From Phlebiopsis flavidoalba (taxonomy: Eukaryota; Basidiomycota; Agaricomycetes; Polyporales; Phanerochaetaceae), in assembly GCA_035772785.1 (NCBI GenBank), contig JAOCPU010000004.1:620001-684000 (forward strand): DNA of 64,000 nucleotides, given 5' to 3'. Made by a program: the position numbers and the translations under genes. Below the pieces are notes generated by a model, which saw only the letters and a program-made list of their open reading frames with translations, was not told the DNA's origin and made no database searches. Shown here one piece after another: positions 1 through 12,239 of this stretch. The first letter of the stretch is position 1; each line of letters begins with the position of its first letter.

Positions 1-2518
1 GTTCCAATCGCGCGACTTCGGCTTTGACCAAACCGTGAGACAGTGGTCGAACATCCTTTGCTTGGCGGTCGGAGCCCGGCGTTTTCGATGCCTATGGCAG
101 TGAACCCATGTCAGATCGTCAAAAATCCTGTGGTACAATACCATCGTTGCAGACGTACATCAGCTGACCAACGCCAGTGACCGATTTAACTGCTCGGGCC
201 CCGAACCTCCCTTGCGAGCGATTCGTCTCATGCGTTTGCTTCACCCTGTCTAACGTTGCTGTCTGCAAAAAAAATTTAATACTAATGCCACGCTTGTAGA
301 TCTTGATTCGTCTGGAGATCTGAAAGGCTCAGCTGGGATGTTGTTGTTAAGGTCTGTGGCAGTTGTCGAATTGAGCGAGCTCACTTACGCGCAGACACGA
401 GCTAATCACCGAGCGTACTCGTCCGCTGGCATGGTAGATTGATTATCCATGATCCCATGTATCATACATGTACCGCGAGCGCCCACCGGTCGCCATAATT
501 GTTAGAGTGTCTTCACTGACTGCTTCTCTTGTAGCTACATTGGGCTTTACTGCTCCACTGCCCCCCAGCAATCCAGCGTGACGGCTTGAAGCTAAGCGGC
601 TGCACCCCCAGACCTAGCGTCTGATTGTGCGAGATCACCGATAGCTTGTGAGAATTCTCCCCGCCGCCGTGAATTTGCGAGTTCTGTTAAGATGTAAGTT
701 CAGAAACCTGACGGTTAGAGACATTGTCTCACCAGCTCGAGGCTCTCTGTTTCGATACCAAGGTCTATTGACTTCACGAGACCACCCGACGTGAACTGTA
801 GCTCCAGACTATCAAGGTAGCTTTTCTGCTTGTCAAACCATTCATCAGTCTCGTAAAAGCGAGGTCCAGCGATTGAGTGGCCCAGAGTAGGCCCATCACT
901 CAACCCGCCCTTCTCATGAGCTCGGATTTCTGCTTTCCGCGTTGTTTGATCTGTGCTTTGTGCGTCAGGACATATAGAGACATCCATCTGGGCAATATAC
1001 TCACGTCAAGCGAGAAGGTATCGCTTTCCAGGAAACAGTTTCAAATCTGGGTCCTTCTGGCAGGACAGGGTGGTTTGAAAATCTTGGTGATGCACTTCTC
1101 GAGGCCGGAGTCTCCTGTGGGTGGCTGTACGAACGACGCATAAAGGCATCGAAACGGTTGAACACGGGCTCTTCTCTGGCACTGGAGGTGGAACGAACGA
1201 CTCCAGGGTTTGGTTATTTGACAGTGTTTCGTATAGCCAAAGGAAAGTCAGAATAACGTCGGAGCACGGAAAAGGCAGATTTGCTGAAGAGGGGCGAGTT
1301 TCGTCTGCCATTGTTATGAGCTATTACTTCGAAGTACAAAAAGACAAGTAATCAAACACTTAGTATGCACTGTTGTACATAGTATATCCTCGAATAGGAA
1401 TCATCACCGACGCTCTGCGGGTCATCCACTGTTATAGTGAACACCGGACCGCAATTCCAACTATCCGTACGCGTGAGCTCTTCGAAGGTGATATAGCCTA
1501 TGACAACCGACAAATGGGCTTTAGTACGATGGTGAACCAAAGTCGGTTGCGTCTCACAGGAATAGACGGTGACCCGTTCTTCTGCGCCCGTTCCAGAGAG
1601 CTCATCCTCGCCCTGCAATATCGGCTTGTCGTCGTCGTCGTCGTCATCATTCATCCGCCACACTCGGTCTTTGCGTTTCGCAAAAAAAAAAAAAAAATAG
1701 CGATCGGCGCTCTGAAAACCCATGTTCTGGACCCTGCCATCCTATTTAGGCTCTCCCCCACCCAAGGCCAGTCCTGCAAATGACCTTTCCAAACGGCTGC
1801 GAGTGTGTCCAGTGGCGAGTAGAACGGCTTGGTAATGTGTCTGTGAGAACGTGGTACTTGATGGCGACGCCAACGAGTTTTCGGGTGCTTGGCTTACAAC
1901 CGAGGTAGAGGATAGGACTGATGACTCGGTGGGACTTGTGACGGGAGGGGAGGCTGGGGTAGGCAGCGCGCCGAACGCTAACGGCTAATGGTGGGGACAC
2001 AGCACGGGGGGAGTAGGTGCTTTCCTTCTTCCGCCGGCGCAGGTTGTTATGGAATCCTCAGTAGGAGGGGACACGCTCTCAGCGCCCCTGAAGCCGGAAA
2101 AAACTAGCATAAAGACCGATTTGGGGGCAGCTGCCAAATGCGCATGGTCGATTGGTTGCGAGCGGTTCATGACCGCCGTGTGTGGAGGAAAGACCGCGTC
2201 TTCATCGACCTGCAAGGCTCTTGGCAGAATCTAAGGGATCTTCTGAAGGGGCAGCTTGCCCTCAAGCAACGGCTCAGCACTTGTCGTGGATATACCAGCG
2301 AAGCTAGGGTCCTCAAGTGTCGGGTGTTGGCTGTGCTGCGTTCGATCCTCTCCACCAAAGGCAGTGGTGGTGGACTCTTCGTGTTCAGGAGGATTCTCAT
2401 TGGTTTTGAAAACTCTTCAATCGGGTCCGTGTGAGCTTGACCGTCCGAATGGATCTGCAAATGGATTTCTCTCAAGTGCATCGCGAGAGGGCGCGAGGAG
2501 GTCGTCAAAGCCGTCCAT
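1..2518 (-). CDS. VPS5: VPS5 / sorting nexin-1 homologue, retromer subunit, partial at the window edge
   Basis: Vps5 is the PX-BAR sorting nexin of retromer; it binds PI3P on endosomes and helps form tubules that recycle cargo to the Golgi. The start at 2518 reads MDGFDDLLAPSRDALERNPF, the usual N-terminus of basidiomycete Vps5. A low-complexity region follows with an acidic run of Asp residues (about 1622-1652, a GTC/CAT microsatellite). The PX domain begins with VFTITVDDPQSVGD near 1430 and continues with FLWLYETLSNN near 1225 and QKDPDLKLF near 1045. The BAR region follows: AGPRFYETDEWFDKQKSYL near 850, EFSQAIGDLAQSDA near 650, EDTLTIMAT near 515, KAEVARLE near the edge. The C-terminus lies outside the window. 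Several frame changes interrupt the reading, and the BAR part below 720 is badly scrambled. These could be assembly errors or real decay. The identification is secure; the exon borders are not. Confidence 0.85.
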
Positions 2519-2867
2519 ATTTGTGAGTTTCTATACGCCTCGCTCCAAGATGCTTGAGCAGTATGCTCGAGAGTATCAAAGGGCCCAAATGTGTCGTCCG
2601 CCCTAGTGGGTAGTGTGTACCAAGTGTAGGGTACAGTGGGTATCGAACGGAGCTGAAGGTAATGAGGAAGGTGTGTTCGGACGAGCGCCCGCTCACAGAT
2701 GAATGGTAACTGCCACTAACACGTCGAGGATGAGTACTGAGGAGCAACGTATGTATATTAAGAGTGTGTAACTATCAGTGAGGAGTATACATGTGTTCAA
2801 AATGCAACAATGCCAATTGTCGATGCCCAGCCCTCGCTTTATATCGGCCCGAAAAACCAATCCCAAT

Positions 2868-5009
2868 CTACTCCCAATACCGCGGCTCCTTCGCGTCACT
2901 CTCGCCAGTCATGTCCAGGAAATCTGACGGTCTCTCCCTCTTTAGGTTCCTCCTCCTGTTGTTCAAGGGTAGCCGCTGGTACGTGTCCGAATCCTGTCCC
3001 GCAGGCTGCTGATTGGAAAACGGATTCGTCCATTGCTGCGGCTGCTGCGGTTGTTGCTGTAAGGTTGCTGCATGGGTTGCATGGGCATTGCAGTTTTCGC
3101 AGCTGCGACACGCAGAGCTTGCTTGGATGAGGGCACTGGCAATCTGGGCCTGCTGCAGCCTCCATCTGGACTTGTTGGTACTTCATCTCAGGTCTGTTGA
3201 CGTACGCCTCGGTGGAAGGGATGGGTTGTTTGAGCATCATGGAGAGCTGCGATATTTGAGCCTGCAGCTGAGGGATGCTGGCAGCGACGATTTTGCGACA
3301 CGTCAAACTCTCCGCCGCCGGGTTTGCTGCTTCGCCGTAATAGTCTTGCTCCTGTACTTGTTCATTGGATGGCTCAGGTCTAAACACAGCAAGATCAGAT
3401 ATGTCAATGTTCACTACGAGAAATCGAAGCACCTTGTCTGTGGAGGACGGAGGCACGGTGGATCCACGGATCTTTTGTCCTTCAAAAATCCAAGATCTTT
3501 TGTCTTCATTCAATCCTTCATTTCTGCTCTTCTCAAATCTCCTTGTCGATGTAGTCTCCCACCTTGGTGCGTGTGGGCTTGTCCATGACCAGCTTGTCTA
3601 GAGACGAATCTCGATCTGTTTTTCCGCAGTTCGGGCACAACAAAATCGCGTTCTAGAACATGAGTTTGAATACATTCCTCACAGTATAGAGCTCCACAAC
3701 AGGGCGTTTTAACAGCGTCCTTGAAGAGCTTGTTATCCTCGATTGGGCAGACCAAGGAACGATCAGTCGGTATACGCTCCCGGACTTCAGCCTCGGAGAG
3801 AGACCCTTGGGCTTGGACATCGCCTGGGTTTTTTGCCAAGACGGCACTGACTTGCTAGAAACCCCGAGTCAGCCTACAAGTAGAACTACAGTGATTTTCG
3901 CGACACGTACGAGTCTGGTTGGGCCACAACATAAACCACCCTCGGGAGTTAACCATGACTCCTTGGGCCTATTTGGCCAGTAGACGGATTCTCAACCGCT
4001 TTCAGGAAGCTACGCGGTATACCGGTAGTTCTCTTAATGCGAGGTCTATGATCGTAGTCTCGGTCGTTGTTGGTGGGACAGTCCTGAATCCAGTGGCCTT
4101 TCGAAGGACATCAACGATCATCAAAAGTAAATCTGCAGACATGCGAACCTTTCTGTCCACACCTATAGCAGACATAACTAGGTGGTAACGGACGGTCGAT
4201 GTGATGATGTTGAAAAGGCTTTCCTCCTCGACCCCCAGGTCCTCCTCCACGAGGGTTCGAATATATGCGAGTCGCTCTGTGATAGCAATGACGCAATGGA
4301 AAAGAGACAACGTTCATTAGGACGATGTGTACTACATAAAACAAGAATCGCTAAGCGCGACACCAACTGAGACATCTTTTCTGTGTGTTTCCTCCCAATT
4401 TGCGGTTTGGGCTTGGAACATGGCGGCCATGGCTTGAGCTTCATCGCCTTGCGTAATTGTGTTCGGTTTAATGGACACCTATGCCGTGTTCGTTAATGTT
4501 GTAAAGCGGGATAGACGTCGTACATTGAGGACTCACCGGAGCTGGTGTCGTAGATTTGGGAGGTTCTTCCTTGCCGTCGAATCGTTTAGACATGTTACCC
4601 CGGTGCCATCCATGCGACCCGTTGGCGCCTGAGGCCTGCCTATTCGATTCGGGCGTTCCTCCTAGAGGACCTGCGGACGATGTGCCGGCGATGTACATCG
4701 CTGCTTTGCCTTTACCAGGCTTGGCAAAAACACGCTTAACAACCACAGAAGAAGAACGCGGAATAACGTGCGAGTCATCCTTCAACTCTGCCGACATCAT
4801 GAGACGCATGTAAGCGACGATACCGCGGGTGGCGCACCTTCATTGGACGAACTGTCGTAGATACAGAGATCAAAGTCATTAGCCTTACCAAGATTATTGG
4901 CCAGAATGATCTCTTTCTTCAGGTCGAACACAGAAATTCCGGTACCGCAAAGTTCACTCGGGACTCGTCCCCTGCGTGACTTGAACTTGTAAAAGACAGA
5001 AGACGCCAT
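2868..5009 (-). CDS. MPE1: MPE1 homologue, cleavage and polyadenylation factor subunit (DWNN - zinc knuckle - RING)
   Basis: Mpe1 (RBBP6 in animals) is a nuclear subunit of the cleavage and polyadenylation factor that promotes mRNA 3' end processing. Domains appear in the family order. The DWNN ubiquitin-like domain starts at the Met at 5009 (MASSVFYKFKSRRGRVPSEL) and is cut by an intron after YDSSSNE. A linker carries IPRSSSVVVKRVFAKPGKG (about 4790-4720), then AQAMAAMFQAQTANWEETQ (about 4440-4385). A CCHC zinc knuckle, CYRCGQKG|HWIQDCP, is split by an intron near 4150. A RING/U-box-like finger follows: CPIEDNKLFKDAVKTPCCGA with YCEECIQTH (about 3770-3650). The C-terminus is Gln-rich and ends RERPSDFLDMTGE..., with a TAG stop at 2868-2870. 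One-base shifts occur in the RING end and in the Gln-rich tail. It is divergent from ERG4 across about 320 bases and about 350 bases upstream of VPS5. Confidence 0.9.
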
Positions 5010-5327
5010 GACACAACGTATGAATTGTTATAGGGGTGTATTACAGGTCAATTTGGCGTTTGCGGTCGTTCGTGTGGTCAAGCAAGTGAAGAAGGGGATT
5101 GAAAATGCCGTTGCTGTAGACCAGTGGTCTCTCGTGGTAGTGGTGGTCGGCGACAAAGTCTGCAGAACCGGCGTTTTGCGTTCGCTCGAATCGGCCAGAC
5201 ATTTCGATCTCCGCGTTTTTCTCGCTGATCTCCGAAGGGGCGTCTAGGCAAGCACAAGCGCCCACGGGAATATCATGTCGGCTCGTACGACTGGTTCTTC
5301 TCCAGACTTGCTCGTCGTGCTGGCACC
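5010..5327. promoter_or_regulatory. Shared upstream region of the divergent MPE1 and ERG4 genes
   Basis: These roughly 320 bases separate the start codons of two divergent housekeeping genes and must hold both promoters and both 5' leaders. I see no convincing TATA box, which is common for fungal housekeeping promoters. Open frames on both strands here have no recognisable protein and are treated as chance. The role is inferred from position only. Confidence 0.5.
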
Positions 5328-7254
5328 ATGTCCTCCGCTACAGACTCAAGCGGTCTCCGAAAACGCGCCGTTAATGGCAATGGAACGTCTGTGACCCCTT
5401 CTGAGGAAGGCAAAAAGACGGATCAGCTGTTGGACTCGCATACCCAGTAAGCTTCGCGTGTCACTTCGCTTCACGAACCCATACACTGACTACGACGCGT
5501 TCCAGATATGAGTTCGGCGGGCCATGGGGCGTTTTAGCGAAATGACTGGATTCCCAATTCTCATGTTACTATCTCTGGATTTGCTTGGTCTTCTACGATG
5601 GCCAGCTCGTGTTCCCCAAGTCCTCTGACGATATTGTTCCATTCCTGGGCCGTATGTGGGAGCACATCCGAGTGGTGAGTCTGCTCACGCGTCCAATCGT
5701 CATATATGCTCCACACAACTACGCGACTCAGCACGCGAGCCCCAACCTGTACGCGTGGAAAGTCTACGGTGGTCTCATTATCTATCAGCTCTTCCTTGCG
5801 TGGTGGGTGCCCGGATACATGCAAGAAGGACTCCCCGTGCCATCTCTTGGATACAAGACCCTCATGTACAAGTGCAACAACGCTATTGGGTGCATCTACA
5901 TCACCTGGGCCACTGCTGCTGTTCTCCACTACACGGGCATCTTCCGGCCTCACGTCTATCATCGACAACTTCGGCCATCTCATGTCTGTCGCCATGATCG
6001 CTCGGCTTCGGTTGTTTCATTTGGTATGTACTTCCTCACGGTTCGCTACTGGTAACCAGATTCGCATGTCGGGAAACTTCATCTACGATGTGTTTATGGG
6101 TGCATGCCTCAACCCTCGCCTTGGACCCATTGACTTGAAGATGTGGCTGGAGGTCCGCATTCCTTGGGTCCTCGTATTCTTCATGTCGGTTTCTGGTGCC
6201 TGCAAGCAGTATGACCAGCTTGGTTACGTCACACCTGTGCGTTATTTGTGCTTTTTCCTGAAACTTCAAATTGACGTTCAAACAGAACATGGCATTCATG
6301 TGCCTCGCTACCTGGCTGTACTTGAATGCATGGTATGTATTTTTTCCTGACATTATAATTATATTCCACTAATAGACCCTCGTAGCATCAAAGGTGAGGA
6401 GGTGTATCCCTCAAACTTGGGATATGTTCCACGAAAAGTAAGTACACTCGTCTATACCTCTACCATATGTAACCTTGAAAAACAGGTGGGGCTTCCTGGT
6501 CATCTTCTGGAACTTTGCCGGAGTACCATTCGTAAGTCATCTCCACGCCATACGTATGAGAGAGATGTTCACCAGTTAAACCAGTCATACATCTACTCCG
6601 TCGTGTACATGGCGACCCACGACCCTGCCAAGTACCGCTTCTTCCACGCCAACGTATGTTCTCCTGTTCACTACCCTCCTCGTTGCGTACTATGTGTAAG
6701 TTCGACTTGTTGCATGCACCTGCCCGCGCCATCTCAGATGTTTTCTCCCACAGCTGGGACACCTCCATGTCCCAGAAGAGCCGCTTTAAGATGCAAACTC
6801 AGGGTATTACAACTTACCGCAAGACCTTCCCACAGTTGCCTTGGGGAACCCTGAGAAAACCCGAAGTTCATTCAGACAGCACATGGGTGAGCTTCACTGT
6901 CATGCTCTATTGTAGCCGATTCTGACACCTTTGCCAGAAACAAGCTGCTTGTAGACGGCTGGTGGGCATATTCCCGCAAGCCGAACTATGTCGCCGACTG
7001 GATTATGAGTCTCAGCTGGGGTCTTTGCCAGGGGCTGTGCTCTCCCATCCCGTACTTCTATTCGGTGTTCTTTATTGCTGTGTTGGTTCACCGCGTTGGG
7101 GCGTGATTTTGAACGGTACGTCGCTCGATCGACATAACGTCTGACCCAGATATACTCAAAGCTCGTGTTATGTAGGTGTGCGTTGAAGTATGGCAAGGAC
7201 TGGGAGAAATACTGCTCTCTTGTCCCAGCCAAGTTTATTCCTGGCGTCTTCTAG
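5328..7254 (+). CDS. ERG4: ERG4 homologue, delta(24(24(1)))-sterol C-24(28) reductase
   Basis: Erg4 is an NADPH-dependent, multi-pass ER membrane enzyme that reduces the C-24(28) double bond in the last step of ergosterol synthesis. The Met at 5328 begins MSSATDSSGLRKRAV. After a first intron (GTAAGC near 5447) come YEFGGPWGV, then TGFP and YYLWICLVFYDGQLVF, SPNLYAWKVYGGLIIYQLFL, IIDNFGHLMSVAMIA, and NQIRMSGNFIYDVFMGACLN. The C-terminal sterol-reductase signature is LLVDGWWAYSRKPNYVADW (about 6947-7003). The protein ends YGKDWEKYCSLVPAKFIPGVF with TAG at 7252-7254. There are about eight introns. The frame breaks at about 5533, 5551, 5955, 6000, 6045 and 6395. The first two are a missing T in a T run and an extra T 18 bases later, which cancel. 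In a gene this conserved, this looks like base-calling error rather than decay. Confidence 0.92.
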
Positions 7255-8798
7255 GCGCGACGTCGAATAAAAGTAGACGGCTTGCTTACTTAAGTACTCG
7301 GCTAGAATTATAATGGATACGCGTACATTCGTCATTTGTCTTGTTGGAGGCCAATCTGAGGTGTGTTGACGAGGGAATGGTCAGCGAACGAAGATATGGA
7401 GTTGCGGTGAACAGTTGCGGCTTCGTGAGTCATGCAGCCTCTAGTCATACTCGATCTTGAGCCACGTTGGATGACCTGACATCATCCCAGATGTCGCATG
7501 TATGGCCGAAAATGAATTGTGGGTGTACTATGTAAGCTCGATCTGCGATATTCTCGCATTGCTCCCGCTTGATCGGGGATGTCCGACGCCGCATCTCGCG
7601 GGCAAGTATTTTCAGATGTGGGCGGTAAGTCTGCGTTGCATCTGTCATGTCTTCAACTCACCGTTGTCTATTCCTGGAACTGTATGTACCCGAATAGGTG
7701 TAGTTCCCGAGAATGCCAGGCTTGGACCCTGTACGGAGACATTCCCGCTGCTTCGCAGATTACTGAACATTGCGAAATAGGAGGCCTGGAAGGACTTTCC
7801 GTTTGCAACTGCCAGGTGCCTTGTGGGACGACTCACTCTATCACACCTCTTGACACAACATGGATTCCCACTTGGGTTTCACACTCCCGAACAAACGACA
7901 GTGAGCCCCGCGGCATCTCGCCCGTCCTCAGCCTCAGGAACATTTGGACCTCTCATACGTGCTGCGATCTGGACATCGGTGTCCGACCAACTTGGCTTAA
8001 AATCTTCTGGTTACCTCGTATGGCATAAACATTGTATGCTACAATCGAGAAGCAGCGCCGATATCCGTAACTAGGGACTCCAGGTGGACGCATGCGTCCG
8101 TCACGATTGCACATACGCTACTGCAAAGCCGATATCGGGATCCAGAAAGCCTTGTATCAACCCTCAAAGCGATGACATACATGAATGTGGCGTTCACGGT
8201 GCCTGAGATCTAAGTGCTGAGTACTGAGCCCCAAGCAGACTATAGACCGCAGTGAGTACGCTTCGAGCAAGCTGTCTCGGGAGTGAGCTAAATCCGGTTG
8301 CAGCGCCACTCCATCCATACTAGGATATGCGAACCCAACAGGGCGCCTCTTTCGGCTTTGACGTGAATACGGTAGGTCATACTAGTGTCGAGCATGCGTA
8401 GCCTTCAAAATCTATCCGACCATGAGAAACAATGTATTGGGTGGACGGGCTTACAGACGAGAAGCCCAAACAGCCCTGTGCCGCGTAATCTACAATCCGA
8501 CTCTCCCACTCTTGTGGTCGCGACCCAAAGTGGGTTGACTAGCTGACCCAGATGGACATACGCTGCGTATCCATATCGGAAAATGACTGAAGATGATACC
8601 ATTGTATCCCAGACCTGTCAGATGTTGGATCTGTCACGAAACTTCCATCTCTTCAATACTTGTCACACAACTCATGTCTCAAATAGGTCACGGATAGCGC
8701 AATGCTGCCTATATAAACACATAGACTGAGTATAAGCGGAACTTCACCACCGACTCCATTTTGCTTGCGGTGACATTCTCTATCACTGACTACAGCGG
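7255..8798. other. Gene-free stretch after ERG4
   Basis: About 1.5 kb between the ERG4 stop and the first TKL kinase. It holds several overlapping open frames of 60-150 codons (for example 7579-8028, plus), but none shows recognisable domains, a coding-like amino-acid mix or plausible splice junctions. It must contain the ERG4 3' UTR and the promoter of the kinase at 8799. I see no repeat or RNA gene in it. Confidence 0.5.
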
Positions 8799-10323
8799 TT
8801 GTGCGAAATGCTCCCAGCTCTCCGGAATTTTTATCGGTCACAAGAACAGCCTAGCCCATCCCACAATGTGGATCTTCATGTTCCTCGACAAGAACATGCT
8901 GACGAAAGTCACGGGCAAATGACTCTTGCCATACCACTCAAAGAAGATTTACGAAGGTTAACTTGTTCCGTGGATAAGGTGACCTATGATCGACCCCTCA
9001 TGTTGCACGCCGCGCTAATTTTTTCTTTAGTTCTTGAGGGGTTCTCGCAATAACACGACAATTGATGCAGATCTTAAACTCGCATTGATTCGCATTTTTG
9101 TAGGACTCTGCGCTCGCTTCAGAGAGCTGCCCACCGCTGTCTACCTGAACAATGTCGTCATACTACCTGATCCAGCGGGCTATCTTACGGAAATTGGTGC
9201 AGGAGCCCAAGCAGAAATCATAGAGGGGCATATAAGCGGTGGCACTCAACCTCAGCAAGTGGCTGTCAAAGTATTCCGTCATCATGATACACAACGCCCG
9301 CTGTGGGGATCCAAAGAGGAACGTCTGGAGGTAAGAATCTCGTGTGATACTTATGCATCATGAGCTGCTAACTAGAATGATCGAGCCAGGCCATACACCG
9401 TGAAATTGCCATTCTGCGATATCTATCTCACGAAAATATTTGCTGCCTCCTTGGCGTGCTCAGAGAGCCTCCATTTGATCGGACCCGTGGCCCCTGTCTT
9501 GTACTACCCAGACTAGCTCACAACGACACAATCAAATACCTAGAGGGAGTTTCAACGGGTGAGCCCGAAAAACTTCAAGCGATTTTGCTCAATTTGGTAT
9601 GTGCGCTGTATGTGCTTAGGCTCTTACAACACTGATCGACGAGAAAAAAATCTCAATATGCTTTGCAGAGTCTCGAGATTGCTAGAGCTATCGCATATCT
9701 CCATGCCCAAGGGATATTGCATGGGGATCTTCATTTGGTGATTCAATTTCATTGTGACCTGAGAAATCAGCTACTAAAAGCGGCACCTTAAGGGAAACAT
9801 CCTCATTGATACGGACGGACATGTAAAGCTGACAGATTTTTGGCATGGCTCGCTTTGTAGTGTCTGGCATAGCTGACACAGAGAGAAGGGCCCATTACAT
9901 GCGCCGACGAGGTGCTTTCCTTGGGCATAGTGCTTTTCGAAGTGCGGAACACGTTTTATTTCTCTGTTCCCTCACTAAGCATTTATTAGTGTTATAATTT
10001 CAGACACCCGAACTCTGCTAGGTCCGATAGGCAAAAAATCCGCGCTGGTGGTTATCATCCACCCGTCTTCCTGACACTTTTGTTCCTGATGTGAGATATG
10101 GCTCCTGATGGTCCGTTGTTGGATCCAGGCACAGACGGAGAGACCCTCTGTCGACCAAGTGGTCTCGCGACTGGAGACGCTCATTGCTATACAGCCCAAA
10201 CAATCCATGTGGGATGTTTTGACAACGATCACGAAAGCTTATGCGGATTTCTACTTTCTGCTGTCTCCCTGGCACTATTTGGGTCGTCGAAATAATCGGA
10301 TGATATATGTTGAAATACTGTAA
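8799..10323 (+). CDS. TKL-type protein kinase 1 of a local cluster
   Basis: This is a protein kinase of the tyrosine-kinase-like family that is greatly expanded in Agaricomycetes; its substrate is unknown. The N-terminal exon ends DLRRLTCSVDK, followed by an intron ending TTTAG at about 9030. The next exon reads LCARFRELPTAVYLNNVVIL, then the G-loop equivalent IGAGAQAEIIEG and the VAVKVFRHH lysine (about 9260). Next come AIHREIAILRYLSHENICCL (near 9400), the catalytic loop HGDLHLGNILID (near 9720 and 9800, interrupted by an intron), and LTDFGMAR (near 9830). The DFG reading needs one T removed from a run of five. The C-lobe ends QRPSVDQVVSRLETL (about 10140-10185). HGD in place of HRD is usual in this family. 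The start at 8799 is a guess; the true 5' exon could lie further up. Confidence 0.72.
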
Positions 10324-10662
10324 TCCACAAAAATCATGTTGTTGGGCTGCTACAAACCAGGCATGATACCGATGTGACGCCACCATAATACATACACAAC
10401 AGCGATAGTGCTACATCAGTTGTCGCCTGTTAATTGCGTAGACATATGAAAGAAAGTCCTGCGTCCGTTCATATGCTACAGTCTCTCAATAAGACTATCC
10501 TAGAGATCCTTGCGCGATTCTGTCATCTGAAAGCCTGCCGTTACATTAGGTCCCGGGCCACCCGACCACATCAGCCTGCTTTGCAAGCGCATGCGCATAG
10601 CATCTGCTAGTCAGCTGATTACGAAAGTAAATGAGGCGATTGAGAGAGAATTGGACTGCGTT

Positions 10663-12180
10663 TCACTCACCCGTCAGTGCCTTCAGGCGAGCAGCCAGTT
10701 GTCCAGCAGTAATTCTCTTCTCAGGCTTGTACTCCCAGCAATCCTGAATGATGTTCCAAAGCACGTCGTTTACATTTTTGGGACGTTCTGGGAGTTTTCC
10801 TTCGATGATCTCGGATTGTACACGACCATCACTGCGGATTGAAGCAAATGGGATGTCCCTAGTAATAATCTGCAATATTTCAGTGAAAGTGTATGATACA
10901 ATCAAGTACATGTCTACCTGTGTCCATACACATCCCAAAGGAAAATACGTCGCTTTGTGGAGTGTGACGAATTTCTAAGTCGGAATCGGTGGAGTCTCTC
11001 TGTTGAACAGCTGAGAGTATCTCTGGAGCCATCCCATCGCGCAGCTCCATATTGCGACATGCTAACACTTGTCATCGTCGAGTCCGCAAAGTTTGCAATG
11101 CCATAATCGGTTATCTCACATTGCGTTCAGCGTTGTGGACACGATGAGAACGTTGTGCTTTGCCCAAGTCAATTAAAATGGCGTGAGGGTGGGATAAAAG
11201 AAGTTGGTCCGACTTACCGGCGTGTAAATCTCCGTGTGTCACATTCTCGCTGTGGGTGTACTCTAGAGCGAGCGCAATTTGGTGGAAACTGCGGGGGGCG
11301 ATCCATGTGCATGAGCATGTGCCTGGCCCGGATAGACGGGATTCTTACAATTCGGCAAAGCTCGCCCGAGCTCGGATTAGTCTGTTGTACATAGCTTATG
11401 GCGTCTCCATTCTTCATCAGCGGATAGACAAAGCCCATAAGTCCCGTAGCATCGTAGACAATGCCCAAGGGGTGGCAAATGTTGGGATGGTCAAGATAAT
11501 GCTGAATTGCGATCTCTCGCGGTGATGCGCTAGCATATGTTTAATCAGGACCTGTATTCCTATTATGATGCACGAATACCCACATGTGTCTTGATTTTTA
11601 GAATCTTTGCCGCTATCACACTCAGCCTGAGGCGGTAGGATAGCTCTACGGAATCGTTTGACGGCAACCGGTGCATTTTGAAAGCGCCCGAGGTACACAT
11701 CTCCATAGGCGCCGCTACCAAGAGTTATGTTGAAGCCATTGATATCTCTTTCCATGATCAAGCGGTTCTGGTCGAGGTAGAGTGCCTTGGGTAAAATCTT
11801 GCTAACTTGGATAAGTCTTACTGTTAACCGGTGGGTCCCTCGTCGTAGATTTTTCCAACGGTCCCCACCACGACTAAATGGTTCTTCCTCTGTCCACTCC
11901 TCCAGAGTCTCTCGGAAGTACCGTTATTATAAGTTCGTACAGCTGGACCACCGAACACATAACCCAATGAAGAAAATTTAGAAGGTCTTGTGCGGCATCC
12001 TCGCTGTATTTCAGCAAGGCTTGACGCTGCTCCGTATGTTCTAGGTTCGCCTCTAGCTCGAGTACCTTGTTTATGTCATACTCATGTGTCGAGACAGCGT
12101 CATTGGGGCCAACAGCATCAGGAAGGCTGCCCTGAACTTGATGGGCTCGACAGACCTAGGGAGTCGATGTTCGAGTTGTG
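10663..12180 (-). CDS. TKL-type protein kinase 2 of the local cluster, with a DYG motif
   Basis: A kinase of the same family as those at 8799 and 17611. The 5' exon (about 12150-11975) reads YSEDAAQDLLNFLHW up to an intron. The next exon has RLTVRLIQVSKILPKALYLD (about 11830-11770), then ITLGSGAYGDVYLGRF (glycine loop) and APVAVKRFRR (lysine, about 11655). Next are a segment like HPNICHPLGIVYDATGLMGF (about 11495-11430), ENVTHGDLHAG (about 11240-11210) interrupted by an intron starting GTAAG, and ITDYGIANFADSTMTSVS (about 11110-11055). The protein ends in a typical C-lobe, VLWNIIQDCWEYKPEKR, with its stop at about 10663. The metal-binding motif is DYG rather than DFG. The first Met is unresolved; the 5' end given is the limit of recognisable homology. 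Several one-base shifts are present. Confidence 0.72.
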
Positions 12181-12239
12181 CAATGTGTTTTCCACTTGTC
12201 CTTGTATTTGATACCTAGCAAAAACGGCATAAATCGGAG

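Noticed and set aside
1373..1783. Plus-strand frame with a poly-Val run followed by a poly-Lys run.
   Set aside because: It arises from the GTC microsatellite and the run of A; the minus strand encodes the acidic linker and PX domain of VPS5.
2896..3588. Long Cys-rich plus-strand frame (3013-3588).
   Set aside because: It is the reverse complement of the Gln-rich tail and RING-proximal part of MPE1.
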